This document shows positions 1 through 8,868 of a DNA stretch of 64,000 bases, piece after piece. The DNA is taken from contig NZ_JAYRYK010000001.1 in NCBI RefSeq assembly GCF_041916975.1, forward strand, positions 4,114,931 through 4,178,930. Direction: 5' to 3'. How positions within the stretch are numbered: the first letter of the stretch is position 1; the number at the start of each line of letters is the position of its first letter. Source of the DNA: Sphingosinicella sp041916975 (GTDB lineage: Bacteria > Pseudomonadota > Alphaproteobacteria > Sphingomonadales > Sphingomonadaceae). Made by a program: the position numbers and the translations under genes. The notes below the pieces were generated by a model. That model saw only the letters and a program-made list of their open reading frames with translations. It was not told the origin of the DNA and did not search any database.

Positions 1-1118
1 CTGCACCGCCACGCCGCGAGTGCGGACGTCAGATAGACGAGCACCATCGCTGCGGTTGAAAGCAGAATGATGAACGTGAAGAGATGGGCCGTGGCGCGGC
101 TGCTGTTCGCAAGCAGCAGAATGATACTGAGCACGGTTGCCACGATCTGCGCGACGACGGGCGTGTTGCTTCCGCGCGTCTTTGCCATGGCTGCGGGCAT
201 TTCACCGCGCAGCGCCATCGCGTAACCAAGCTCGCCGGTGCCGAGGATCAAGCCGTTCAGGCACCCGATGGCCGCGACCGCGAGGGTCAGCGCGCTCACG
301 GTTGCGGCGGTATTGCCCCAGCGCGATACCAGCGCATCGGCAAAGGGCGCCGGCGAAGCGACGATGACGCTCGTCGGCAGCAGCATCTGGATCGCCGTTC
401 CAGCGATGAGATAGAGCACAACGACAAACGCCGTGCCGCCGAGCAGCGCCCGTGGGATCGTCCGTTCGGGATCGCGGACCTTGCCGACCGGGGTGGTTGC
501 CGTTTCAAATCCGGTGAAGGCGAAAAAGGTCAGCGCCGTTGCCGTTGCGATGTTGGCGAAGTTCACCGGTAGCGGCGCGAACGGTTCGAAGGTTCCGCCG
601 GTCACGCCGCGTTCGACGAAGAGGAAGACGACCGCCAGCAAGGGGATAAGCTTGATCGCAACGGTAACGATCGAAAAACTGCCTGCCGCGCGCACGCCCG
701 CCGCGTTGATCGCGGTGAGCAGCACCAGCCAGCCGATCGCCATCGGGACGATCGCAGCCTCGCCGCCAAGCGACGGGCTGACGAAAGAGAGCGCCGCCGC
801 TGCGGCAATCGCCACCGCCGCCTGCGCCACCCAGTTCGACACCCAGAAGCTCCACGCGACGAGGAACGCGACCGTCGGCCCATATTCCTTTTCGACGTTG
901 GCCTGGATGCCGTCTCCGCCAAGGCGGGAGAGGCGCGCGAGGCCGTAGGCGATGCACAGGATGCCGACGCCGCTGATGACCCAACCGATCAGTGCGTTGC
1001 GGCCAAGGGGCGCAAGGCTGACGGGAAGCATGAAGATGCCCGAGCCGATGATGGTGCCGACAACGAGTGAAGCCGTCATCCAGAAGCCGATCATCTGCGG
1101 CTTGGCGCTTGCGGTCAT
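1..1118 (-). CDS. APC-family amino acid permease (3' part beyond window)
   Basis: Inner-membrane amino acid transporter of the APC superfamily, cut by the left window edge; about 372 codons are visible with no stop. The N-terminus carries the APC signature GTIIGSGIFMLP about residue 21 in TM1, followed by repeated hydrophobic segments. A later segment reads FFAFTGFETATTP, typical of TM6 in the AdiC/YjeM-like branch. The ATG at 1118 follows GGAGGGGCACC on the minus strand, a good ribosome binding site. The substrate cannot be told from sequence. It is transcribed leftward and separated from the TonB receptor by about 120 bases. Family assignment is firm, specificity unknown. Confidence 0.85.
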   Translation of the reverse strand, partial: MTASAKPQMIGFWMTASLVVGTIIGSGIFMLPVSLAPLGRNALIGWVISGVGILCIAYGLARLSRLGGDGIQANVEKEYGPTVAFLVAWSFWVSNWVAQAAVAIAAAAALSFVSPSLGGEAAIVPMAIGWLVLLTAINAAGVRAAGSFSIVTVAIKLIPLLAVVFLFVERGVTGGTFEPFAPLPVNFANIATATALTFFAFTGFETATTPVGKVRDPERTIPRALLGGTAFVVVLYLIAGTAIQMLLPTSVIVASPAPFADALVSRWGNTAATVSALTLAVAAIGCLNGLILGTGELGYAMALRGEMPAAMAKTRGSNTPVVAQIVATVLSIILLLANSSRATAHLFTFIILLSTAAMVLVYLTSALAAWRC

Positions 1119-1239
1119 GGTGCCCCTCCACCGACCGGAACAGCAGAATCGCCGTCAGGTCGGTGCGGACGTTAAACGAACTGCGAACGGTGCGTGCGAT
1201 TTTATTGGGTCAGGGCCGGGCTTTGATTCCAGCCCAGTC

Positions 1240-3351
1240 TCAATAGCTGGCGCGCAGCGTCAGCAGCACGTTTCGAGGCTCGCCATAGTTGTTGTACGTG
1301 TTGATCGAGCCGACGCGGACGTAATAGACCTTGTCGAACAGGTTGTTGACCGTCGCGAAGAGCCGCAGCCGTTCGTTGAAGCGATAGCCGAGCTGTGCGC
1401 TTGCAACTGCGAACGCACCCTGTTCCCGGATTCCCGCAATACCGGCGCCGACGACCTTGCTTTGCGCATTGACCCCGACCGATGCGAACGCCCCGCCGAG
1501 CGCCGCCGGTTCGTAGCGCGCGTAGCCTTTGAACTGGTGGCGCGGCGTGAAGATGTCGAAGACCGCGCCGGTCTGCGCCGCCGTGCCCACCTCGTATTGG
1601 GTCTTCACATTGGTGTAGCCAAGATTGAGGTCGAGGCCTTCGAGCGGGCTTCCCGTGACCTCGAACTCGAAGCCTTCGATACTGACCTCTCCGGCGGCGA
1701 CGAAAAAGCCCGGTGCGGAAGCGTCGGCGAGCGCGCGGTTCTTGTCCTTGCTGCGGAACACGGCGGCGCTGGCGTTCAGCCTGCCGCCCAGGAAACGGCC
1801 CTTCAGGCCGACCTCGTATTGCTGGCCAACGCGCGGATCGATCGTCATTCCATCCTGCCGAAGCGCGGTCTGCGGGTTGAAGATGTCGGAATAGCTTCCG
1901 TAGAGCGTGACATCGTCGGTGAGATGCAGCACCGCGCCCACGCTTGGCGTGAACTGACCCCGTTCCCGTGACGTCACGCGGAAATCGGTCGTGGCCGATG
2001 GCGGGATGTTGCGGGACTTGTTGGTAAAGTCACTGAAGCGTCCGCCGAGCACTACGGTCAGCGGATCAAGGATGCGCAGTCGCGCCTGGGCGTGGAAACC
2101 GCTCTGCCGAAGATCGGTTTCGCTGCCCTGCGTGAAGGCTGCCGGGGGGAGGGGAACCGAATCGGCGTCGAAGATCGAGTAGCGCCCCACCGCCATTTGC
2201 GAGCGGGACAGGAAAGATGTCGTCCGCTTGTCGAAGCTGTAGCCGATCGCCAATTCATGCTCGCGTCCAAACAGCGTGAATGGGCCGGTCGCATAGGCAT
2301 CCACCGCCTGCTTGCCGTTCTCGCCGTCGCTGCGCCGGTTGACGTAGGTCGCCGTCAGCGTGACGGGGTCGACACCGGTGCCCGGCTGGATGAACGCATC
2401 CATCCAGAAGCGCGGAATCTGGCGTTCCAGCGCACGCACTTTGAGCGTCCACTGTCCGATGCGCTGCTCGACCTCGGCGGCATATTCGATTGTCGTGTCG
2501 GTGAAGAGGTTCCAGTCGGGCAGGTGCTGAAAGCTGCGCGGAAAACCGAGGAATCGTTGATCGCTGAATGCGGGCTGGCCGTTCTGCGGTGTCTGGGCCT
2601 CGTTGTCCTGATAGCTGATCGATGCGCCGATCGTGGTCGTGGGCGTGAGATCGTAGTCGATCGCGCCGTAGGCCACGAATTTCCGCGTGTGCGATTTCTT
2701 CTGGAAGAAATCGCGATCGAGCAGGCTGCCCACCGCCCGGACGCGCAGCCTGCCGGCGGCATCGATCGGTCCGCCGATATCGAACTCGCCGCGGTAGTGG
2801 TTCCAGGCGCCGGCGGAGAGGGCGGCCGACATCGAGAATTCGCTTTGGCCGCGCTTGCGAATGAGGTTGATCGTGCCCCCCGGAGAGCCGGCGCCGCGGA
2901 ACAGGCCGGTCGGCCCGCGCTGGATCTCGATCCGCTCGTAAATCACGAGGTCGAATTCCGGCACGCCGGACGAGAAGGTCGACGGCACGCCGTCGTAAGC
3001 ATAATCGAGTACGAAACCACGCGCGCGATAATCGGGGTTCGATCCGTCGAAGGGCATCACCGTCACGCCCGTCACCTGCTGTACCGCCTCGCCGATCGTG
3101 AAGAGGTTGCGGTCCTCGATCTGCTCGCGGGTCACGACGCTTATCGATTGCGGAGTTTCGAGAATGGAGGCGGGGCTCTTGCCGGCGACCGCAGCCGTTT
3201 CCGGCGCATAGCTGTCGTCGGCGGCGATACCGGTCACGACGATTTCCGTGTTGCGGCGCTTCTCGTCATCCACGTCGTCGGCGAATGCGGGGACGGCCAG
3301 AAACGGCAGGCCGAGCAGAAGTCCAGCCCGAAACGGCAATGCAATGGTCAC
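1240..3351 (-). CDS. TonB-dependent siderophore receptor
   Basis: Outer-membrane receptor for active ferric-siderophore uptake powered by TonB/ExbBD; 703 aa, normal for the FhuE/FpvA-like group. A signal peptide ends near AFA (about residue 24), a TonB-box-like TEIVVTG lies near residue 35, the plug domain (ETPQSISVVTREQI onward) covers about 60-165, and a beta-barrel follows, ending in the terminal aromatic LRASY. The plug motif RGPTGLFRGAGSPGGTIN is typical of siderophore receptors. The start codon is GTG at 3351, preceded by GGGGGAAA. A 25-bp inverted repeat sits just upstream (3365-3389), so regulation by a metal or substrate-responsive repressor is plausible. The exact ligand is not known. 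Confidence 0.92.
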   Translation of the reverse strand: MTIALPFRAGLLLGLPFLAVPAFADDVDDEKRRNTEIVVTGIAADDSYAPETAAVAGKSPASILETPQSISVVTREQIEDRNLFTIGEAVQQVTGVTVMPFDGSNPDYRARGFVLDYAYDGVPSTFSSGVPEFDLVIYERIEIQRGPTGLFRGAGSPGGTINLIRKRGQSEFSMSAALSAGAWNHYRGEFDIGGPIDAAGRLRVRAVGSLLDRDFFQKKSHTRKFVAYGAIDYDLTPTTTIGASISYQDNEAQTPQNGQPAFSDQRFLGFPRSFQHLPDWNLFTDTTIEYAAEVEQRIGQWTLKVRALERQIPRFWMDAFIQPGTGVDPVTLTATYVNRRSDGENGKQAVDAYATGPFTLFGREHELAIGYSFDKRTTSFLSRSQMAVGRYSIFDADSVPLPPAAFTQGSETDLRQSGFHAQARLRILDPLTVVLGGRFSDFTNKSRNIPPSATTDFRVTSRERGQFTPSVGAVLHLTDDVTLYGSYSDIFNPQTALRQDGMTIDPRVGQQYEVGLKGRFLGGRLNASAAVFRSKDKNRALADASAPGFFVAAGEVSIEGFEFEVTGSPLEGLDLNLGYTNVKTQYEVGTAAQTGAVFDIFTPRHQFKGYARYEPAALGGAFASVGVNAQSKVVGAGIAGIREQGAFAVASAQLGYRFNERLRLFATVNNLFDKVYYVRVGSINTYNNYGEPRNVLLTLRASY

Positions 3352-3364
3352 GATTTCCCCCGAT

Positions 3365-3389
3365 TGATATGAGACAGTATATCATATCA
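3365..3389 (-). promoter_or_regulatory. Inverted repeat upstream of TonB receptor (candidate operator)
   Basis: TGATATGA, nine bases, then TCATATCA: a perfect 8-bp inverted repeat beginning 13 bases upstream of the receptor's GTG start. It is very AT-rich against its surroundings and contains TATACT on the minus strand, which could be a -10 box. It does not match the classical Fur 19-mer closely, so the regulator is unassigned. Confidence 0.45.
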
Positions 3390-3486
3390 TTTAACGCCAA
3401 AACGTTTCGGCGCAAGTCTCACGTTCGGGTAAATTGCTAGGAAGATGGGACGGAAGGAGTGACCTGGCGGCTGGCGCGCTGTGCGT

Positions 3487-4272
3487 TCAGCCTGCTTTCC
3501 GCGCCTCTTCGATCGCTTTTTTCAGCTCGTCATAGCCAACCGCGCCCGAGAGGATACGGTTGCCGACGACGTAGCTCGGCGTGCCGGTGAGGCCGAGCGC
3601 ATTGCCGAGGCGGAGGTTCTTGTCGATTTCGCGCTTCAGGCGTTCGCTTTTCATGTCTTCGGCGGCGCGCGCTTCATTGAGCCCGGCCTTGCGGACGCCC
3701 TGGATCGTCTTTTGCGTGGAGACGCGCGCCTTGTCCGTGAACATCCAGTTGTAGAAGGCTCGGTATTTGCCCTGCTCTGCCGCCGAAAGGCTGGCGAGCG
3801 CGGCTTCGCGGGAGGCTTCGCCGAGCACGGGGAGGTCGCGGTAGACGACCTTCAGCTTCTTGTCCTCTTTGAGCAGCCGTTCGACGTCCGGGTGCGAAAG
3901 GCGGCAGTAGGGGCAGTTGTAGTCAAAGAACTCGACGAGCGTGACGTCGCCGTCCTTCGCGCCTGCCCATGCGCTGCCGAAGGGCGTTTCGATCTCCTCG
4001 CGGTTCTGGGAGACGAGGCTCGAGACCTCGCGCGCCTGCAGGCGGTTCACCGCCTCGGGGATGATCTCCGGGTGCGCGAGGATATAATCGTGGACGATCT
4101 TCTCCACCTCTTCGCGCTGCGCCTTCGTGAGCGCGCCGCCGTTCGCCACAGACGCCTGGCGGCCGGTGAGCAGCATCAGGAGCCCGCCCGCGAGCAGCAG
4201 CAGCGCGAACACGCCCACGATGTTGGCCGCGAGCGGCCAGCGCGCCCGCAGGCGTTTGTAGAAATCGATCAT
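3487..4272 (-). CDS. DsbA-family thiol:disulfide oxidoreductase (membrane-anchored)
   Basis: Periplasmic thioredoxin-fold protein of the DsbA/DsbG-like (Com1/ScsC) group, 261 aa. A single N-terminal anchor (about residues 17-36, VGVFALLLLAGGLLMLL) is followed by an alpha-helical segment and then the redox motif CPYC at about Cys120-Cys123. The cis-proline loop reads TGTPSYVVGN near residue 222. Its ATG (4272) lies 8 bases after the stop of the M48 protease, so the two are probably one operon. The pairing fits periplasmic protein folding and quality control. Whether it oxidises, isomerises or reduces cannot be read from sequence. Confidence 0.9.
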   Translation of the reverse strand: MIDFYKRLRARWPLAANIVGVFALLLLAGGLLMLLTGRQASVANGGALTKAQREEVEKIVHDYILAHPEIIPEAVNRLQAREVSSLVSQNREEIETPFGSAWAGAKDGDVTLVEFFDYNCPYCRLSHPDVERLLKEDKKLKVVYRDLPVLGEASREAALASLSAAEQGKYRAFYNWMFTDKARVSTQKTIQGVRKAGLNEARAAEDMKSERLKREIDKNLRLGNALGLTGTPSYVVGNRILSGAVGYDELKKAIEEARKAG

Positions 4273-4279
4273 AAAGCCC

Positions 4280-5674
4280 CTAACGACGTTTCCGCTTGCC
4301 GTCCTCGTCTTCGACGGCGTGTTGGCTCACCATGTAGATATCCTGTGCCCGAATCCAGTCCGGAGTGCCGGGGCTGAGGCCCGCCATCGCCATACGCGAA
4401 CTGGCGAGCGCAAGTTGCGCGTTGCCGGTGAGATTGTTCTGCTCGGCGGTCGCGAGCGCGGCGCGCGCTTCGTCGCCGCCGCGTGCATAGGCGATGCCGA
4501 GCTGATACCAGGCGAAGGGGTTTCGGTTGTCGCGCGCCACCGCGGCGCGCAGCACGCGCTTCGCCTCCTCGGTGTTCTCGGGCTTCTCGGTCGCGATCAG
4601 CGCGTGGCCGAGCATCCCGGCAATCAGCGGCTGATCGGGTGCGAGCGCGACGGCGCGGCGCAGCGGGCCGATCGCATCGCCGACCTTGCCGGATTCGAGC
4701 AGCACCTGCCCTTTGAGTTCAAGGAAGAAGGGGTCGTCCGGCGCGTCCCGCAGCAGCCAGTCGATCTCGGTCTCCGCGCGGTCCGGAAAGGCATTCTTGT
4801 GCCATGCGTAGGCGCGGGCGTAGCGCGCGGGTACGGATGTGTCGGTTTCCGGGTATTTCTGGAAGGTGCGCGAAGGCTCCTCGATATAGCCGTAAAGCTT
4901 AGCCTTGATGCGCAGGAATTTCGCCTGCAGCGCCGGGTCCGTGGGCTTTTCCCACGCCGCGTCGTTCTTGTACGTGTTTTCGAGCGCGGCGATGCGATCG
5001 CCCGTCAGCGGGTGAGTCCGCGCGTAGCCGTTGTCCTGCGGGATCGCGAGCCGGAATTCCTGGTTCTGCAGCTTCTTGAAGAAGTTGATCGATCCCCGGC
5101 CGGAAAGCTCCGCCTTGTGCAGGAAGGTCGCGCCGGCCTGGTCCGCCGCGGATTCCTGCGTGCGCGAATAGGCGAGGAACTTGCCGAGCGCGGCCTGCTG
5201 CCCGCCCGCGAAGATCGCCATGCCCGCTTCACCAGCGCCCGCCGCCATCGCGGCCGCGCCGAGCAGCATCGAGAGCAACGTGATCGAAGTCGCCGCCTTG
5301 GCGCCCTCGCTGAAGCGCACGACGTGCCCGCCGGTGATGTGGCCGATTTCGTGGGCGATGACGCCCTGCACCTCGTTGACGTCGTCTGCCGCCATGATGA
5401 GGCCGCTGTGGATATAGACCGCCTGTCCGCCCGCGACGAACGCGTTGATCGAGGAATCGCCGATGAGGATGACGTCGAGCGAGCGCGGGTTGAGCCCGGC
5501 GGCTTCGGCGAGCGGTGCGGAGATTTCGTGGAAGAAGGCCTCGGTTTCCGCGTCGCGCAGGATGCTCTGGGCGAGCGCGGGACGGATCGACGCCGTAATG
5601 GCGAGAGCGACAGCGAGAAGAAGGCGCAGGCCAGCCGAAAAAGGCTTCCGGGCTGAAACAAACCGGGATGTCAT
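4280..5674 (-). CDS. M48-family metallopeptidase with TPR repeats (BepA-like)
   Basis: Secreted zinc protease of the M48 family with a C-terminal TPR region, the layout of BepA/YfgC, which handles misfolded outer-membrane proteins and LPS-assembly factors. From the ATG at 5674 it is 464 aa. A signal peptide (LLLAVALAITASIRPALA) precedes the catalytic domain with HEIGHITGGH (HEXXH) at about residue 107. The C-terminal half has TPR-like repeats (APDQPLIAGMLGHALIAT, NPFAWYQLGIAYARGGDEA). An upstream in-frame ATG at 5803 is rejected: its extra 43 residues are not signal-like and would run into rne. The chosen start has AGGTGATAGGG upstream. It is co-transcribed with the DsbA-like gene. Confidence 0.9.
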   Translation of the reverse strand: MTSRFVSARKPFSAGLRLLLAVALAITASIRPALAQSILRDAETEAFFHEISAPLAEAAGLNPRSLDVILIGDSSINAFVAGGQAVYIHSGLIMAADDVNEVQGVIAHEIGHITGGHVVRFSEGAKAATSITLLSMLLGAAAMAAGAGEAGMAIFAGGQQAALGKFLAYSRTQESAADQAGATFLHKAELSGRGSINFFKKLQNQEFRLAIPQDNGYARTHPLTGDRIAALENTYKNDAAWEKPTDPALQAKFLRIKAKLYGYIEEPSRTFQKYPETDTSVPARYARAYAWHKNAFPDRAETEIDWLLRDAPDDPFFLELKGQVLLESGKVGDAIGPLRRAVALAPDQPLIAGMLGHALIATEKPENTEEAKRVLRAAVARDNRNPFAWYQLGIAYARGGDEARAALATAEQNNLTGNAQLALASSRMAMAGLSPGTPDWIRAQDIYMVSQHAVEDEDGKRKRR

Positions 5675-5722
5675 CGCCGCCCTATCACCTTTCGCGACTG
5701 AACCCCCAATGAGCGAAACTAG

Positions 5723-5756
5723 GGCGGCGGCGGGCGATTGCAAGCCCGCCGCCGCC
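5723..5756 (-). terminator. Perfect 13-bp hairpin downstream of rne
   Basis: Arms GGCGGCGGCGGGC and its exact complement flank an 8-base loop, 22 bases past the rne stop. On the minus strand the stem is followed by CTAGTTTCG, a weak T stretch. It is a likely intrinsic terminator separating rne from the protease operon. Confidence 0.7.
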
Positions 5757-5778
5757 ATGTCTCTGGTACGCTGACGTC

Positions 5779-8388
5779 TCAGTCGCCGAACGTCCGCTGC
5801 CACCAGCCCTTACGCGGCGGTGCGGAATCTTCCTCCGTATCGTTCGCGGCGGTCTCGGTCGTCTCGGCAACCTCCACGGCCTCCGACACGGTTTCCGCGG
5901 CAGGCGCGTTTTTGGCGGCTGCCTTGCGGCGCGGCGCGCGCTTCGGCTTTTCGGGCGCCTCGGCAGCGACCTCTTCGACAGGTGGCGCGGGCTCCGGTGC
6001 AGGCTCGGCCGCGGCCTCTACCGTCTCCGCCTTCTTGCGCCGGGTCCGCTTGGGCTTGGCTTCGGCCTCCGCTGCGGGCGCTTCAACGGCGGGAGCCTCG
6101 ACCGTTTCCGGTTCCGCTACGTCCTCGGTTTCCGTGGTTTCAGCCTTCACGGCCTTGCGACGGCCGCGCGGCTTGCGGGCAGGGGCTTCGGCTTCCGCAG
6201 GGGCCTCCGCAGCCGGTTCGATTTCCGGCGCGGTTTCGTCCTCTGAACCGGCTCCGGCCTCGGCGGCTTCACCCTCTGCGGCTTCTTCCGTGACCTCGTC
6301 ACCGTTCCGGCGGCGACCGCCACGACGACCCCGGCGGCGGCGGCGCCGCTTGCTGCCGTCCTCATCCCGGTCGTCGCGCGATTGCTCCTGCGTCTCGGTG
6401 CGTTTAGCTTCGCCTTCCGCAGCTTCGTCCGCATCCTCGCTCCCGGCATCGAGAGCGTCTGCGGCGTCCTGCGGTGCGGGGCGGCGCTCGTCGTCGCGTT
6501 CGCGGTCGCGGCGGCCGCGTCCACGGCGGCGGCGGCGCGAACGGCCGCCGTCGTCGCGGCGCTCATCGTTGCGCTCGCGGCGTTCGGAGACTTCGACTTC
6601 GACCTCTTCGTCCTCGGCCTCGTCCTCCTCTTCGACGATATCGTCGTCGTCATCCTCGGGCGCGGGCGCCACGGGCGTTTGCAGGCTGACACGCGGCACG
6701 GGCGGCGGGCCGCTGCCGTCGATCTCCTGATCGCCGACATTGAGGTCGCCGTTGGGCGCGATCTCGACCATGACGCCGTACAGATCCTCGACACGCGAGA
6801 TCTGGCTGCGCTTCACGTTCAGCATGTAGATCGCCACCTCGAAGGGCAGGCGCAGCGTGATGCGGCTGTGCTTGCCGCGGAGCGCCTCGGCTTCCAGCAC
6901 GCGCAGCGCGCCGAGCGCGGCGGACTGCACGGTGCGGACCATGCCCGCGCCTTCGCAAACCGGGCAGACGTGCGTCGAGGCTTCGAGCACACCGGTGCGC
7001 AGTCGCTGGCGGCTCATCTCGAGGAGGCCGAACGACGAGATGCGGCCTACCTGGATGCGCGCGCGGTCGTGCTTCAGCGCTTCCTTCAGTGCCTTCTCGA
7101 CCTTGCGGTTGTTCGAATGCACGTCCATGTCGATGAAGTCGATGACGACGAGGCCGGCCATGTCGCGCAGGCGAAGCTGACGCGAGATTTCGCGCGCCGC
7201 TTCAAGGTTCGTCTTGAGCGCGGTTTCCTCGATATTGTGCTCGCGCGTCGATTTGCCCGAGTTGATGTCGATCGAAACGAGCGCTTCGGTCGGGTTGATG
7301 ACCATGTAGCCGCCCGATTTCAGCTGCACCACCGGGTGGTACATGGCCGCCAGCTGCTGCTCGACCTGGAAGCGCTGGAAAAGCGGAACGGGATCAACGT
7401 ATTGCTGAACCTTCTTCGCATGGCTTGGCATCAGGAGCTTCATAAAGCTCCGGGCCGCACGGTATCCCTCGTCTCCGTCCACCAGCACTTCGCCGATGTC
7501 GCGATTGTAGATATCGCGGATCGCCCGCTTGATGAGATCGGAGTCCTCGTGGATCAGCGCGGGCGCAGATGAAGCCAGCGTCTTCTCGCGGATCTCGTCC
7601 CACAGGCGCGTGAGGTAATCGAAGTCGCGGCGAATTTCGGCGCGCGTGCGCGACAGGCCTGCGGTGCGGATGATGCAGCCCATGCCCTGCGGCAGCTGCA
7701 GCTCCGAGACGATGGATTTCAGCCGCTTGCGGTCGCTCTGGTTCGAAATCTTCCGGCTGATGCCGCCGCCGTGGTTGGTGTTCGGCATGAACACGCAGTA
7801 ACGGCCTGCCAAACTCAGGTAGGTGGTCAGAGCCGCGCCTTTGTTGCCGCGCTCTTCCTTGACGACCTGCACCAGTAGCACCTGACGGCGCTTGATGACT
7901 TCCTGAATCTTGTAGCGGCGGCGCAGGTTCTGGCGCTTCGCCCGCATGGCGTTGTCGTGGTCGTCATGATGGTCGCTGCCGACTGAGGTGGGCGCGGGCG
8001 GCTCGCTGTCCTCGCCGTCGTCGGACGCCTCGTCGGCGCTCTCCGCGTCGTCATCGTCGTCTTCGTGCTCGGCGTCCATCTCGGCGCGGTGCGCCTCGGC
8101 GGCCTCGCGCTCCTCGCGGAGCAGCGCGTCACGATCCTCTTTCGGGATCTGGTAATAATCCGGGTGGATTTCCGAGAAGGCGAGAAAGCCGTGCCGGTTT
8201 CCGCCATATTCCACGAACGCCGCCTGCAGCGAGGGTTCGACGCGTGTAACCTTGGCGAGGTAGATATTGCCCTTCAGTTGTTCCTTCTGGGCGGATTCGA
8301 AGTCAAATTCCTCGATCCGGTTGCCTTCTATGACGGCGACCCGGGTCTCCTCCGGGTGGCGCGCGTCGATGAGCATGCGCATTGACAT
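5779..8388 (-). CDS. rne: Ribonuclease E
   Basis: Endoribonuclease that initiates mRNA decay and processes rRNA/tRNA, scaffold of the degradosome; 869 aa. The N-terminus MRMLIDARHPEETRVAVIEG and an S1 domain are interrupted by a very acidic insert (EDDDDDAESADEAS) near residue 110. The DNase I-like catalytic core contains LVSIDINSGKST and LVVIDFIDMD, and the zinc-link reads CPVCEG. The last third is low-complexity Arg/Glu/Ala/Pro sequence that should be disordered and RNA-binding. The extreme C-terminus is RKGWWQRTFGD. In Caulobacter a terminal GWW motif of RNase E binds PNPase, so PNPase recruitment is inferred. The 5' leader contains a GCCTC/GAGGC stem-loop that could serve autoregulation. 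Confidence 0.97.
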   Translation of the reverse strand: MSMRMLIDARHPEETRVAVIEGNRIEEFDFESAQKEQLKGNIYLAKVTRVEPSLQAAFVEYGGNRHGFLAFSEIHPDYYQIPKEDRDALLREEREAAEAHRAEMDAEHEDDDDDAESADEASDDGEDSEPPAPTSVGSDHHDDHDNAMRAKRQNLRRRYKIQEVIKRRQVLLVQVVKEERGNKGAALTTYLSLAGRYCVFMPNTNHGGGISRKISNQSDRKRLKSIVSELQLPQGMGCIIRTAGLSRTRAEIRRDFDYLTRLWDEIREKTLASSAPALIHEDSDLIKRAIRDIYNRDIGEVLVDGDEGYRAARSFMKLLMPSHAKKVQQYVDPVPLFQRFQVEQQLAAMYHPVVQLKSGGYMVINPTEALVSIDINSGKSTREHNIEETALKTNLEAAREISRQLRLRDMAGLVVIDFIDMDVHSNNRKVEKALKEALKHDRARIQVGRISSFGLLEMSRQRLRTGVLEASTHVCPVCEGAGMVRTVQSAALGALRVLEAEALRGKHSRITLRLPFEVAIYMLNVKRSQISRVEDLYGVMVEIAPNGDLNVGDQEIDGSGPPPVPRVSLQTPVAPAPEDDDDDIVEEEDEAEDEEVEVEVSERRERNDERRDDGGRSRRRRRGRGRRDRERDDERRPAPQDAADALDAGSEDADEAAEGEAKRTETQEQSRDDRDEDGSKRRRRRRGRRGGRRRNGDEVTEEAAEGEAAEAGAGSEDETAPEIEPAAEAPAEAEAPARKPRGRRKAVKAETTETEDVAEPETVEAPAVEAPAAEAEAKPKRTRRKKAETVEAAAEPAPEPAPPVEEVAAEAPEKPKRAPRRKAAAKNAPAAETVSEAVEVAETTETAANDTEEDSAPPRKGWWQRTFGD

Positions 8389-8868
8389 TTAGTGTTCTCC
8401 GAGGCCTCGGCACCGCTGAGGCTTCAGCCGCAGACGATGGGGCACGTGTTACGGGAGCTTCGGGCAAGCCCGCGCTCCGATGGTTTGGAACTGTGGCGAG
8501 CCGCATATCGCGCGCCGAGGGGAAGGCCATCGCCTTCATCGTCTCCTCATGGCATCGCATTGCCGACATGCGTCAAAACCTCGATCTTAGCGGCAGCATC
8601 TCCCCGTCCGGCAAAATGCCAGTGCCGTTTCGCGCGGGAAGGCGTGAAACCATCGACCCGATGAGCAGATGGTTTGGACACTGACGGAGGACCGGACATT
8701 GGCCGCTATTCGGTCTGCTAGCAGCTATGCGTGGCATGAACAACACAAAGCGTTACGGAAATGTGCAATTCACTTGAACACCTCGAACCTTAACCATAGG
8801 ATTCGGCTGAAGTTCGCCATTTCCGGGGGGATGTCGGGCAGGCAAAACGCTCTTGCGGGGGATGAAAC
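8389..8868. other. Divergent rne/amiC intergenic region (480 bp)
   Basis: No convincing gene is present. It carries the rne 5' leader on the minus strand, including a GCCTC-GAGGC hairpin at about 8403-8425 just upstream of the rne start, and the amiC promoter near 8774-8802. Several short high-GC reading frames cross it, but none has a good ribosome binding site or recognisable protein. Confidence 0.6.
8774..8802 (+). promoter_or_regulatory. Sigma-70-type promoter for amiC
   Basis: TTGAAC (8774-8779), 17-base spacer, TAGGAT (8797-8802), about 65 bases upstream of the amiC ATG. Box quality and spacing are good for an alphaproteobacterial housekeeping promoter. Confidence 0.5.
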
